From: Glaciecola sp047250385 | Lineage (GTDB): Bacteria > Pseudomonadota > Gammaproteobacteria > Enterobacterales > Alteromonadaceae | NCBI RefSeq assembly: GCF_047250385.1 | Contig: NZ_JBLBVM010000056.1 | Location: 513,348-577,347, forward strand | Length of the DNA: 64,000 nucleotides | Reading direction: 5' to 3' | Part shown: in pieces, positions 33,801-42,338 of the stretch | Numbering within the stretch: position 1 is the first letter of the stretch | Layout of the letters: each line of letters opens with the position of its first letter | Made by a program: the position numbers and the translations under genes | The notes under the pieces: model-generated | Database searches by the model: none | Told to the model about the DNA's origin: nothing | Seen by the model: only the letters and a program-made list of their open reading frames with translations

Positions 33801-34903
33801 TGCGTCTTTATCGAGCCGGCAATATCCTTGTTTTCCAAACTAGATTCAATAAACAAGAGATTCAGCTCTTTGGTCACAAGAGCCTGTTTAGTCGTTGCAA
33901 GAATGTCTCTATGCTTTCTTCTATCTTCACTTAACCAACTCGCCCTTTGAACGGCTTGTTGCTCTTCAAACTTTGCGTTTAAAGCGAGTGTGTTTGCTTC
34001 TGATGCTGCTTTCGACTGTTTATATGCAACGCCTCCCGTGCCGATAGCAACAAGTGCAAGCACTCCAACAGCTGCTAACCACTGGCGTAGTTTCCTAGCC
34101 TTCAGCCTCTCTTGCTCCAACTGATACTCTTTGTCTCGCTGAGTAAGCTCCCCTAAAGGCACACCAAGAATCCCAGCAATAATTTTCAGAAGCATCAGAT
34201 GTATCTGTTTTTGATACGCATTTACTAGCTTGTCTATCGCCTTGTTGTCTATGGAATAGTCGCTTTTCAAGGCAACTGAACTTAAGTATTCTCGGTATGC
34301 CGCAGGCGTTGTAAAACCTTGCTCTGATTTACCATTAATATTAACCCTAAAATCAGCGGCAATGGGCTCAGCTCTTTTGTCGGTAGGTTTGCCATCTGTG
34401 TTGTACTCAAATTGAAGTGGAAGCGGAAAACATTCATCTTCTTTTGAAAAGCCAGATGCTTGTTTTCCTTCATCCCAACTGCTGTTAGGTTCACCATCTA
34501 TCATGGCGGCAATGATGCGGTCGGAATGGCCTAGCTTTTTGAAATAATCGATTTCCTCTGCTACATACGTTGAAGCAACGGCTCTTGGGGAACAAAGCAC
34601 AATCAAAAGGTTGGTTTGTTCCAATGCGCTAACAATAGATGCACCTAAATCTGCATGAGCAGGTAGCTCGTCTTCATCACGAAAGATAGGATAAATGCGA
34701 GCTGGAATTGTAGTTCCGTGGGCATTCTTTTTACCGACTAAGTCACTTGGTACTTCATAGGTTTCAATGGCTTGATGCAGCCAAGTTGCCCACTGTCTGC
34801 CCTGCTCTTTATTATCGGCATGGCGATAAGAGATAAACGCATGGTATTTGTATTCATTGGAATGTTCTTGAGGTGCACTGTTGTTCTGTTCTTCAAATTC
34901 CAT
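30899..34903 (-). CDS. Membrane-anchored TIR-domain protein with TPR-like C-terminal region
   Basis: A 1334-residue multidomain protein. Residues ~19-170 are a TIR domain: YHAFISYRHAD (20-30), IFRDEDELPAHADLG (73-87), and LIVLCSPRAVASTYVAEEID (100-119), where E116/E117 sit where TIR NADases carry catalytic Glu. A bridging region with GVPLGELTQRD follows, one membrane helix at ~274-294, a coiled segment, then ~1000 residues of helices with TPR-like repeats (clearest at 1020-1310, such as ALSLYNKSLELFKNEL and LAHAYLLSGNYDAAKLVYEKF). TIR-sensor fusions often act in phage defence by degrading NAD or making signals, so a role as membrane-bound immune effector is plausible inference. It sits between intact upp and a upp fragment. 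Confidence 0.85.
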   Translation of the reverse strand: MEFEEQNNSAPQEHSNEYKYHAFISYRHADNKEQGRQWATWLHQAIETYEVPSDLVGKKNAHGTTIPARIYPIFRDEDELPAHADLGASIVSALEQTNLLIVLCSPRAVASTYVAEEIDYFKKLGHSDRIIAAMIDGEPNSSWDEGKQASGFSKEDECFPLPLQFEYNTDGKPTDKRAEPIAADFRVNINGKSEQGFTTPAAYREYLSSVALKSDYSIDNKAIDKLVNAYQKQIHLMLLKIIAGILGVPLGELTQRDKEYQLEQERLKARKLRQWLAAVGVLALVAIGTGGVAYKQSKAASEANTLALNAKFEEQQAVQRASWLSEDRRKHRDILATTKQALVTKELNLLFIESSLENKDIAGSIKTHQKYYSLSSLQLLSSLLITKELHSTPVIDRLININEIFSSQTEVAAFLGKNWGNKEAMIKLLTIMIKSIDVPNVQKQLYLESLDVLDLQGLQNLFTDIIGFVAKIESDELISRLSIIELIMPVYEAPNYEMAISMLIEMEEKSQRSEKADDVISGHDIYRALATAAPDWERSIIDFVQDGNYKIDKNKLYTFMNTHLSLAEYPESEKERFYRSRDLIVENIADSTVPLFKRIQTGRYFQKSMSKNTKDSQEVSKAATSYQYYFVGKNNLDSDDCLVIIFAFDKNSNCKHDFDYKDPTIKSIFHKTNTLKRTTVFVRGKSDFITESYARLYIFLNPSLQRNHLAVSELNSDENGKSEKEQLEMAFNAFYYLLDRKFTRAQLTGLEQFKEMQTYTVEENKLVDNFDIRVAKYIISSLIQDGLFKNALAAIEWFSSQSEIENMETELIEFKVLALALNEEYEMAKEFALKTDTSSFLLAKRVLLSTQSLNENHKELVSLFNISTEDVDSEKEVNHATLIAIGLYTRLEKVTQVRNKLIEIKLAKIELLNKFITGNEFDTLGFELDLVSTYLSVGELLAISNDEAQALHKVKLAEKILLSLSDEELREKDSQIYSEYKRIFDFELTYLNKEDVVSHHSKIAFTYFVEGNNSIKRAVKASSEQDQTATRRMEKAYETAEGSLVIAQRLLRNMTNLGFSNSTNEINRYYIISYQKLGDIRFARNDSKTALSLYNKSLELFKNELQLDPNHKNYPRDVLVLFNKVLKTLVYENRYSEALGIADEAITTIVSRGQSAEFQSFFRHFVHEAASISDKNERPEDAAKYYLSFFDALNINLINADANEKNIALIRENAEYYLGWSWYMLLTKDVRDVSTTLNKVILLLDESSETRITLHTNLAHAYLLSGNYDAAKLVYEKFKGQTVSGSKVWDDIIVDDFKSLQEKGIQHADFNRISHEVFGVDMNKAEEKPADEAA

Positions 34904-35020
34904 TTTAAGACTACCAACTATTTTGTAATAACTCTGAATTCTTGAATATAAAGCTTCCGTATCCTACAACTGAATATTCAGTGATTACTCTTAGGCAAAT
35001 AACCTTAGAACTTTACCTAA

Positions 35021-35047
35021 GTTATAATCTACACAACGATAAATCAA
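35021..35047 (-). promoter_or_regulatory. Candidate promoter of the TIR gene (copy A)
   Basis: Minus-strand TTGATT (35042-35047) and TATAAC (35021-35026), 15 bp apart, are conserved with copy B at 30451-30477. The position about 118 bp before the TIR ATG leaves a leader of roughly 110 nt. No other element is evident in 34904-35163. Confidence 0.35.
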
Positions 35048-35163
35048 TCTATATTTAAACTAACTACTTCAATATAATCATTGTGATACCAATTGCCTGC
35101 CCTTTCTGTCTGATATTGTGAAATGCAGCATGGTACTTGCAAATATCTTGGCCATTGTAATAC

Positions 35164-35793
35164 CTATCGCGTCCCAAATATCTTATCACCAGCATCACCT
35201 AGACCAGGTAATATGTAACCTTGCTCATTTAAACGATCATCAACAGCGGCAACATAAATATCCACATCTGGATGTGCTTCCTGTACCGCTTTAATTCCTT
35301 CAGGCGCTGCCACTAAAAATAAGCCTAGAATATGCTCACAACCTTTTGATTTGAGTAAGTCGATCGTTGCGATTAGCGTTCCGCCTGTCGCTAACATAGG
35401 ATCTACAATAAGGCCGATGCGCGAATCAATATCGCTAACCACTTTGTCGAAATAAGCCACCGGCTCCAAAGTTTCTTCGTTGCGGTACAAACCAACCACG
35501 CTAATTTTAGCGTTCGGAACTAAATTTAAAACACCGTCTAACATGCCTAAACCCGCACGTAGTATTGGCACCACTGTAATCTTTTTCCCTTTAATCTGAT
35601 TGACGGGAATATTATTGCCCGCCCAACCTTTAATGGTAATTTCCTCGACTTCAAGATCGCGCGTTGCTTCGTACGTTAATAAGTTAGCAACTTCGCTAGC
35701 TAACTCCCGAAAGTCTTTACTACTGATTCCATACGAGCGCATTAGGCCAAGTTTATGCTGAATAAGGGGGTGTTTTATTTCGTAAACTGACAT
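35164..35793 (-). CDS. upp: Uracil phosphoribosyltransferase
   Basis: Salvages uracil to UMP with PRPP in the cytosol. A 209-residue protein closely following E. coli Upp: VYEIKHPLIQHKLGLMR start, KITVVPILRAGLGM, YRNEETLEPVAYFDK, the PRPP loop VDPMLATGGTLIATID, and the C-terminal GDAGDKIFGTR. ATG 35793 has AGGAATTATC before it and gives the family's normal N-terminus; upstream in-frame codons do not. Its last ~140 bp occur again at 30624-30768, so the region just downstream of upp appears to be an insertion hotspot. Confidence 0.95.
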   Translation of the reverse strand: MSVYEIKHPLIQHKLGLMRSYGISSKDFRELASEVANLLTYEATRDLEVEEITIKGWAGNNIPVNQIKGKKITVVPILRAGLGMLDGVLNLVPNAKISVVGLYRNEETLEPVAYFDKVVSDIDSRIGLIVDPMLATGGTLIATIDLLKSKGCEHILGLFLVAAPEGIKAVQEAHPDVDIYVAAVDDRLNEQGYILPGLGDAGDKIFGTR

Positions 35794-36035
35794 GATAATT
35801 CCTATGGGATGAATGACTGAAAACATTGACGTTGGAAAGGATACTGCTATTTAGCGAAGCTGACAAATATGGTTTATGAAAAGCGGGATTTTATAACTTG
35901 GTGGTGATAAAGACTTCATCGCTCATTGTAGTTCGTTTGCTTTTGCTTTCCCGTTTCCGCTTAAGTCAACGAATCAAATTAATTAAATTCAACTCCGAGA
36001 TTAATCACTAAACTCGGAGTTGAACTTACGGGAAA

Positions 36036-36479
36036 CTAAACCAACTTTTTAGAAATCACACTATCGAGCGCCAATTTACCCGCACCAGAAAATGCTAGCG
36101 ATACACTTGCAGCGAGTAAGGCTAAACCAAACTCATAACCATTGTTCGACATAAAAAGTCCGTTGCTTAAGTGCGCAGAAAAAATAGCAACAATCATAGT
36201 TCCTGCCAGCGCAATCGCAGCTGGACGAGTCAGTAATCCAAGTAAAATAAATACGCCACCGAAGAATTCAGCGCTACCAGCCAAAAGTGCCATTAGAACG
36301 CCCGGTGCTAAACCGATTGATTCCATCCATTGCCCAGTGCCGTCAAGTCCGTATCCGCCAAACCAGCCAAATAATTTTTGAGCACCATGAGCGATAAAGA
36401 TGATACCAATTGGGAAACGCAAGGCCAATGCTGCGTATCCAGTTTCTGACTGAGTTAATTTTTTAAGTAATGCTTTCAT
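36036..36479 (-). CDS. DoxX-family membrane protein
   Basis: A 147-residue protein with four membrane helices. It shows the DoxX pattern LALRFPIGIIFIAHGAQKLFGWFGG and AEFFGGVFILLGLLTRPAAIAL. Family members take part in quinone-linked redox or thiol-stress defence in the inner membrane. AAGGAAATT precedes the ATG. It is 56 bp downstream of azoR on the same strand, so the two may be cotranscribed as part of an electrophile-response cluster with pirin and LysR. Confidence 0.88.
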   Translation of the reverse strand: MKALLKKLTQSETGYAALALRFPIGIIFIAHGAQKLFGWFGGYGLDGTGQWMESIGLAPGVLMALLAGSAEFFGGVFILLGLLTRPAAIALAGTMIVAIFSAHLSNGLFMSNNGYEFGLALLAASVSLAFSGAGKLALDSVISKKLV

Positions 36480-36535
36480 TTTAATTTCCTTAATCTTTGT
36501 TAATTATTTATGTAATGAACAATTAGTTCCAATGG

Positions 36536-37129
36536 TTAAACCTTGAAGTTATTTATCTCTTTTCGTGCCGCTGACAAGCTCTCTTCTTTACTTGGCATAT
36601 TCAATCCTTCAGCATATAAGAAAGATATGTCGTCTAATCCTAAGAAGGAGAAAAAGTCGGTTAAAAATTGTGTTTGAGAATCCCGTTCGGTTCCGGCGTG
36701 AATGCCACCGCGCGCTGCTACAACAATCACTTTCTTGTTTTCCAACAATCCAACGGGGCCATTTTCTGTATAACGAAATGTCACGCCTGCTCTCGCTACT
36801 CTATCTGCCCAAGCTTTAAAGCTTGAAGGAACGCCAAAGTTGTACATCGGCATCCCAATTACCAATGTGTCACTGGCATTGATTTCTTCAATTAAAGTAT
36901 CAGATACCTTTGCTAGTTCGCGCTGGTCGTCACTGCGCTCTTCAACTGATGTTGCCCATGCCCCCATTTCCTGCTGGGTTAAATGTGTAAGGCTATCCTT
37001 TGCTAAATCTCTTTCAATAACTGCGTTATTTGATCTTGAATTCAACTCTGCTATCAACTCTTGAGCTAATATGTTGGAGTGACCTTGATCACCATTTAAA
37101 GATGATTTAATAAATAATATGTTGTTCAT
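36536..37129 (-). CDS. azoR: FMN-dependent NADH-azoreductase / quinone reductase
   Basis: A 197-residue flavodoxin-fold enzyme that reduces azo dyes and quinones by two-electron transfer, protecting against thiol-reactive quinones. Sequence marks are FIKSSLNGDQGHSN (FMN phosphate loop), MPMYNFGVPSSFKAWADRV and the RGGIHAGT loop near FMN. ATG 37129 is chosen because GAGGTAGCA lies just before it and it yields the family start MNNILFIKSS; a longer frame to 37180 adds unrelated residues. Divergent from a pirin gene across about 340 bp; doxX follows. Confidence 0.88.
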   Translation of the reverse strand: MNNILFIKSSLNGDQGHSNILAQELIAELNSRSNNAVIERDLAKDSLTHLTQQEMGAWATSVEERSDDQRELAKVSDTLIEEINASDTLVIGMPMYNFGVPSSFKAWADRVARAGVTFRYTENGPVGLLENKKVIVVAARGGIHAGTERDSQTQFLTDFFSFLGLDDISFLYAEGLNMPSKEESLSAARKEINNFKV

Positions 37130-37467
37130 TGCTACCTCGGATACCAAGTTAAATATGTTTGTGAAAACGATGTGAAGCATTATTGAATAAACATGAACAG
37201 AACAAAATCATTATAATAAGCACGAATCATTCGATAAATAAGAACATAGTAAAACAGCTTCTATTGATTAATTTCGATATAACATTCTTTAAAAAAGATT
37301 GTCTTAATACTTTTTTACTAATATTGTTAACTTAAAAAGAATGCTAATTTGAAACTCATGTAGGCTTTCACATTGTTAAGCCCATTCATTGCTTGTCATT
37401 CGCCATACAGAATTTATTTAAAGGCAGAATCACAAGGCATCTTTAATGCAAAAGGAGTAAATTCAAC

Positions 37468-38322
37468 ATGGCAAAAGTTCTAAGTGCAATTGAACATGAT
37501 CTTGGCGGCTTACATGTAAAGCGTGTTTTGCCCAACCAAGAGAAGCGTATGGTAGGTCCATTTATTTTCTTCGACCAAATGGGGCCGAATGATATTCCTG
37601 CTGGTCAAGGCATCAATGTTAGACCTCACCCGCACATTGGCTTGTCTACCCTGACTTACCTTTTTGAAGGCAGCATACTGCACCGCGATTCTTTGGGAAA
37701 TAATCTTGAAATCTCTCCCGGTGACGTTAATTGGATGACTTCCGGAAAAGGCATTGTTCACTCCGAACGGGAATCGTTCGAAGTAAGAGCTAATCCTCAC
37801 TCTATTAGTGGCCTTCAATGTTGGGTTGCCTTACCGGAGAACATGACTGAAATTGAGCCTTCGTTTACCCACGTGAAAAGAAATGACTTGCCCCACAGCA
37901 TGTTTGAAGGGGTGATGATGAGACTTATCGTTGGTGATGCTTATGGCTTGAGCTCACCGGTGAAAAGCTATTCACCCATGTTTTATATAGATGTGCTGGC
38001 AAGTGAAGGCAGCAAAATATCCAAGCCTCACCCAACACACGAAACAGCAATATTTCCGATAAGCGGAAAAGTAGAAGTCAATGGTGTTAGCTATGGCGCT
38101 GGCGAGTTTATCCTTTTAGATGAAAGCGATAATGAAATTACCATGCTTGAGTCAGGTCGATTCATCCTATTAGGCGGCGAACAGTTTGAGCATGTTCCGC
38201 ATTTGCATTGGAACTTTGTAGCTTATAGTAAGGAGAGAATGGAGCAGGCTAAGAATGATTGGAAGAACGGTAACTTCCCAACGATTCCGGGTGATGATAG
38301 AGAGTTTATCCCTCTTAAGTAA
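37468..38322 (+). CDS. Pirin-family bicupin protein
   Basis: A 284-residue protein. The N-terminal cupin has the metal-binding pattern RPHPHIGLSTLTYLFEG and GIVHSERE (three His and one Glu); the C-terminal cupin lacks it, as in other pirins. Bacterial pirins (YhhW-like) can act as quercetinases or modulate redox enzymes. AAAGGAGTAAATTC precedes the ATG. The 338-bp divergent gap to azoR (37130-37467) is AT-rich and should hold both promoters; CGAAT-C-ATTCG near 37222 is a small dyad there, not an assigned operator. Confidence 0.88.
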   Translation: MAKVLSAIEHDLGGLHVKRVLPNQEKRMVGPFIFFDQMGPNDIPAGQGINVRPHPHIGLSTLTYLFEGSILHRDSLGNNLEISPGDVNWMTSGKGIVHSERESFEVRANPHSISGLQCWVALPENMTEIEPSFTHVKRNDLPHSMFEGVMMRLIVGDAYGLSSPVKSYSPMFYIDVLASEGSKISKPHPTHETAIFPISGKVEVNGVSYGAGEFILLDESDNEITMLESGRFILLGGEQFEHVPHLHWNFVAYSKERMEQAKNDWKNGNFPTIPGDDREFIPLK

Positions 38323-38419
38323 AACTTAAACTGGGGAATCGGTTTGCCCTTCTTTGACTAAGCTTATAGGGCTATTTTTAACAACAACGTGATAAAAGCA
38401 ATAAGCGCAGGAGCATCAA

Positions 38420-39319
38420 GTGCTAAGAATTTCATTAGAACAATGGCGAATGTTTCATGCTGTGGTTGAGTTTGGTGGTTTTAATCAGGCATCCCTAGGT
38501 GTGCACAAAAGCCAATCGAGTATTCATAACGCTGTTAGGAAAATAGAAGACTCGCTTGGCGTAAAACTGTTTTCTATTGAAGGACGAAAAACCGTTCTTA
38601 CAGAAGCGGGTGAGATGATACTTAGACGATCAAACTACTTGCTTGAAGAAGCAAAGAAAGTAGAGGCCATTGGCGAAACCCTAAGCCAAGGCATTGAAAC
38701 TAGACTTAAAATTGCTGTTGATGAAATCTTTCCGCGCTCCATTTTGTACCAAGTGCTTGAAAAAGTATCTAAGCAGTTTCCTTTAGTGCAAATTGAGCTG
38801 TTTGAATCCATTCTGGGCGGTGCTAACGAGATGCTTGAGAACGATAAAGTTGAGATTGCCATATCGCCTTCCTCCAAAGGAACTGGGTTTAGCGAAAGCC
38901 TTTGCTACATCGCCTTTGATGCAGTGGCTAGTCCAAATCACCCTCTGCATAGCATTGATAGAAAACTACGACTGGAAGACCTGAAAAGTCATCGACAAAT
39001 AGTGGTAAGAGATTCAGCACTTACTAACAAACTCAAAGCCAGTGAAGTTTGGTTGAAGGCTGAGCAACGGTGGACGGTAAGTCACATTCAAAGCTCTATT
39101 GATATGATCACTAAAGGGTTGGGCTTCGCTTGGCTTCCCTTGAGTTTAATTGAGCCTCAATTGAAGAGTGGCGAATTAGTACCATTAGAACTTGATGGGC
39201 ATACAAGACGTTCTGCTCAGCTTTATCTAACATTCAAAGATGGTGATTGCTTAGGCCCCGTTGCCAAGAGCTTTTTAGGCGAACTAAGAATGTTGTGCAT
39301 GGATTTGCCTGATTCATAA
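38420..39319 (+). CDS. LysR-family transcriptional regulator
   Basis: A 299-residue regulator with a GTG start preceded by CAGGAGC. The N-terminal winged helix is FHAVVEFGGFNQASLGVHKSQSSIHNAVRKIEDSLGVKLF, followed by the GRKTVLTEAGE wing. The effector-binding domain follows, including KGLGFAWLPLSLI. It lies 97 bp after the pirin gene and near azoR/doxX, a recurring arrangement in which such a regulator controls the electrophile-defence genes. That assignment is by context only. Confidence 0.87.
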   Translation: MLRISLEQWRMFHAVVEFGGFNQASLGVHKSQSSIHNAVRKIEDSLGVKLFSIEGRKTVLTEAGEMILRRSNYLLEEAKKVEAIGETLSQGIETRLKIAVDEIFPRSILYQVLEKVSKQFPLVQIELFESILGGANEMLENDKVEIAISPSSKGTGFSESLCYIAFDAVASPNHPLHSIDRKLRLEDLKSHRQIVVRDSALTNKLKASEVWLKAEQRWTVSHIQSSIDMITKGLGFAWLPLSLIEPQLKSGELVPLELDGHTRRSAQLYLTFKDGDCLGPVAKSFLGELRMLCMDLPDS

Positions 39320-39431
39320 AAGGTGTTTGTTTAGTAAATACCTGAATGGAAATTAAGAGCAATAGTAAAGCACGATATCTAGATCGACAAAAGTGCAATT
39401 AGCTCAACAAATACAAAAGGCATAATTGAAA

Positions 39432-40160
39432 ATGGAAATCTCAGCAATATTACTCATAGCAATTGTGGTCTTGCTTATTGGTATCTCAAAATCAGCTTTT
39501 GCTGGCGCACTTGGCGTGTTTGCCGTGCCTCTTTTAATGTTTAAATTTTCCGCTGTCGAAGCCATCACATTGATGTTACCACTACTTATTATTGCCGATG
39601 CCATGAGCATTCGAAGTTACTGGAAAAAATGGGATAAGCGCTTATTGGCTTCACTAATTCCCGGCGCGGCTATTGGGATCATTAGCGCTAACTTGCTGAT
39701 AGAATACATAAACTCAGATTATCTTCGCATTATTATTGCGCTTATTTGCATTCTATTCGCACTTAAAAACTTGTTCTTGAAGCAACTAAAGTTAAATTTT
39801 ATTAATAACCCTATTGGCGCAGTAGTTATGTCTGCAAGCTCAGGTGTGAGCAGCACATTAGTTCATGCTGGCGGGCCACCTCTTCTCATCTACTTTACCG
39901 CCATCGAATTGGCTCGGACTAAATTTGTTGCAACGGCAGCCGCCTTTTTTGCGATTATGAATTTAATGAAGTTAGTTGGCGTTGTTTCACTCGGCTTGTT
40001 GTCCGTTGAGACGGTGCTTACCGCCGCAGCTTTCTTTCCATTAGCGATCGTTGGTAATTGGCTGGGAGTACGCATCAACCAAGGACTGGATAAGGACTTG
40101 TTTCTAAAAGTAATGAATTATTTGTTGTTAATGTTGGGACTGTGGCTGGCTTTTAAATAG
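39432..40160 (+). CDS. TauE/SafE-family (TSUP) membrane transporter
   Basis: A 242-residue protein with seven to eight membrane helices and the TSUP signature: LIGISKSAFAGALGVFAVPLLM near the N-terminus and the second-half repeat SASSGVSSTLVHAGGPPLLIYF. Members export sulfite, sulfoacetate or related organic anions. ATG 39432 is used; a TTG six bases earlier is in frame but no better placed. It follows the LysR gene by about 110 bp and may share its regulation. Confidence 0.86.
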   Translation: MEISAILLIAIVVLLIGISKSAFAGALGVFAVPLLMFKFSAVEAITLMLPLLIIADAMSIRSYWKKWDKRLLASLIPGAAIGIISANLLIEYINSDYLRIIIALICILFALKNLFLKQLKLNFINNPIGAVVMSASSGVSSTLVHAGGPPLLIYFTAIELARTKFVATAAAFFAIMNLMKLVGVVSLGLLSVETVLTAAAFFPLAIVGNWLGVRINQGLDKDLFLKVMNYLLLMLGLWLAFK

Positions 40161-40255
40161 CGAGAAATCTCATGTATTTGTCAAAGTAGCAAGGGTCTTG
40201 AACTATTGATTATTGAGGAAAATGCGGCGCCTAATCACGACTGCCGCACGAAAGT

Positions 40256-41095
40256 TTACTTCGCTAAATAATTAGCATGAAAGCGTAAATGCTCTTCAAT
40301 AAAACTAGAGATAAAATAATAGCTGTGGTCATAGCCTTCATGAATCGTTAGCTCTAGAGGATAGTCGCTAGCCTTTGCTGCAGCCTCAAGTACCTCAGGT
40401 TTTAATTGCTCATCCAAAAAATCATCCGCGCCACCTTGATCCACTTTAGCAGGTAGAAAATGCTTGGCTTCTCGCATTAATTCACTCGCGTCATGTTTAC
40501 GCCATGCTTCTTTCTGATTGCCAAGGTAAGCGGTAAACGCCTTCTTGCCCCAAGGTACAGTGATTGGATTGCAAATAGGACTAAATGCGGACATCGACAA
40601 ATAACGTGACGGGTTTAGCATTGCGATTGTCAAAGCGCCATGCCCGCCCATTGAATGGCCGCTTATACTACGTTTGTCTGTTACAGGAAACGAAGCCTCA
40701 ATTAGCTCAGGTAATTCATTGACCACATAGTCATACATTCTATAATGACTATCCCAAGGTGCTTGGGTCGCATTCACATAGAAACCAGCACCCTGCCCTA
40801 AATCATATCCCTCATCGTCGGCCACACCTTCCCCTCGAGGGCTGGTATCTGGCGCCACTATAGCGATACCAAGTTCTGCAGCAATACGCTGTGCACCGGC
40901 TTTTTGCATAAAGTTTTCGTCAGTACATGTCAGGCCTGAAAGCCAATACAGCACTGGTACTTTTTGCCCACTCGAAACTTGTGGTGGTAAATAGATGGCA
41001 AAACGCATTTTACAATTTAGTGTTGTCGATTGGTGGCTATATTGTTTGTTCCAGCCACCGAAGACCTTATTAGCACTTAAATTTTCAATTGACAT
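40256..41095 (-). CDS. fghA: S-formylglutathione hydrolase
   Basis: Second enzyme of glutathione-dependent formaldehyde oxidation: splits S-formylglutathione to formate and glutathione. A 279-residue alpha/beta-hydrolase of the esterase D type, with VPVLYWLSGLTCTDENFM (oxyanion region), the nucleophile elbow SGHSMGGHGALT, an acid in KVDQGGADDFL, and the catalytic His in EGYDHSYYFI. It is 51 bp downstream of the formaldehyde-oxidising dehydrogenase gene on the same strand, so the two form an operon. Confidence 0.92.
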   Translation of the reverse strand: MSIENLSANKVFGGWNKQYSHQSTTLNCKMRFAIYLPPQVSSGQKVPVLYWLSGLTCTDENFMQKAGAQRIAAELGIAIVAPDTSPRGEGVADDEGYDLGQGAGFYVNATQAPWDSHYRMYDYVVNELPELIEASFPVTDKRSISGHSMGGHGALTIAMLNPSRYLSMSAFSPICNPITVPWGKKAFTAYLGNQKEAWRKHDASELMREAKHFLPAKVDQGGADDFLDEQLKPEVLEAAAKASDYPLELTIHEGYDHSYYFISSFIEEHLRFHANYLAK

Positions 41096-41146
41096 AAAAC
41101 TCCTCTCGAGGATCTTAAAAGCACGCTAATGCTAGAGCCCAAATTT

Positions 41147-42277
41147 CTACTTATCGAAATGAATGACAGAACGAATGCTTTCGCCTTGATGCATCAAATC
41201 AAAGGACTCATTGATGTCCTCTAGCGCCATTGTGTGCGTAATAAAATCACTTAATTTGAATTCGCCCGCCATATAACGTTCTACATAGTCTGGTAACTCA
41301 GAGCGGCCTTTAACGCCACCAAATGCCGAACCGCGCCACACGCGACCAGTTACTAACTGGAACGGGCGAGTTGATATTTCTTGTCCAGCGCCAGCGACAC
41401 CTATGATGATTGATTCGCCCCAACCTTTGTGACAACACTCAAGAGCTGAACGCATTAGATTCACGTTACCGACACATTCGAAAGAATAATCGACACCGCC
41501 ATCGGTAAGTTCTACGATGACTTCTTGAATCGGCTTGTCGTAATCTTTTGGATTGATAAAATCAGTCGCGCCCAGCTTTTTAGCCAACTCAAATTTACTT
41601 TCATTGATGTCGATTGCAATGATGCGACTTGCTTTCGCCATTGTCGCGCCGATAACCGCTGATAAACCGATACCGCCAAGGCCAAAGATAGCAACTGTTG
41701 CACCCTCTTCCACCTTCGCTGTATTCATCACAGCACCCATTCCTGTAGTGACACCGCAACCTAACAAACACACTTCTTCTAAAGGCGCTTCTTTATTTAC
41801 TTTGGCTAATGATATCTCGGGAAGAACTGTGTATTCAGAGAAGGTCGAGCAGCCCATGTAATGAAATATTGGTTTACCATCTTTATAGAATCGCGTTGTA
41901 CCATCAGGCATTAAACCTTTGCCTTGGGTTTCACGAATTTTCTGACAAAGATTGGTTTTGCCTGATAAACAGAACTTACATTCACCGCATTCGGGCGTGT
42001 AAAGTGGAATGACATGATCCCCCACTTCTACACTTGTCACGCCTTCGCCGACTTGTTGAACAATACCACCGCCCTCGTGGCCTAATATAACTGGAAAAAT
42101 GCCCTCAGGATCTTCGCCTGATAGAGTGAACGCGTCTGTATGACACACGCCCGAAGCGATAACTTTAATGAGCACCTCACCTTTACGAGGTAACATTACG
42201 TCAACTTCTTCAATAGATAATGGCTGTTTAGGCCCCCAAGCAATAGCGGCTTTTGATTTAATAAACTTATCTTTCAT
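41147..42277 (-). CDS. frmA: S-(hydroxymethyl)glutathione dehydrogenase (class III alcohol dehydrogenase)
   Basis: Oxidises the spontaneous adduct of formaldehyde and glutathione to S-formylglutathione with NAD. A 376-residue zinc dehydrogenase: catalytic-zinc Cys in GVCHTDAFTLSGEDPEG, GHEGGGIVQQVGEG, four structural-zinc Cys in CGECKFCLSGKTNLC, and the NAD fold GLGGIGLSAV. ATKDYDKPIQ-type and GRVWRGSAFGG motifs are those of class III enzymes. First gene of the operon with fghA; a LysR gene diverges from it and an inverted repeat lies between. Confidence 0.94.
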   Translation of the reverse strand: MKDKFIKSKAAIAWGPKQPLSIEEVDVMLPRKGEVLIKVIASGVCHTDAFTLSGEDPEGIFPVILGHEGGGIVQQVGEGVTSVEVGDHVIPLYTPECGECKFCLSGKTNLCQKIRETQGKGLMPDGTTRFYKDGKPIFHYMGCSTFSEYTVLPEISLAKVNKEAPLEEVCLLGCGVTTGMGAVMNTAKVEEGATVAIFGLGGIGLSAVIGATMAKASRIIAIDINESKFELAKKLGATDFINPKDYDKPIQEVIVELTDGGVDYSFECVGNVNLMRSALECCHKGWGESIIIGVAGAGQEISTRPFQLVTGRVWRGSAFGGVKGRSELPDYVERYMAGEFKLSDFITHTMALEDINESFDLMHQGESIRSVIHFDK

Positions 42278-42338
42278 TCTTAATTTTTACCTAGTAATTG
42301 AGGAGCTATCTAACAAGCTAATTATGCTGTTACGTCAT

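Noticed and set aside
30899..34903. Thoeris or CBASS-type system around the TIR gene
   Set aside because: No ThsA-like SIR2/SLOG gene, cyclase, STAND ATPase or reverse transcriptase is adjacent. Only the domain content of one protein points to defence.
30624..35793. Classical integrative element with attachment sites in upp
   Set aside because: No integrase, excisionase or relaxase lies between the copies, and the repeats are 145 bp with 8% divergence and not short and identical. Left as a duplication or exchange.
41553..42012. Long plus-strand frames opposite frmA and similar frames opposite ldhA, tolA and the helicase
   Set aside because: They mirror well-supported genes on the other strand, have no ribosome-binding sites and encode no recognisable domains.
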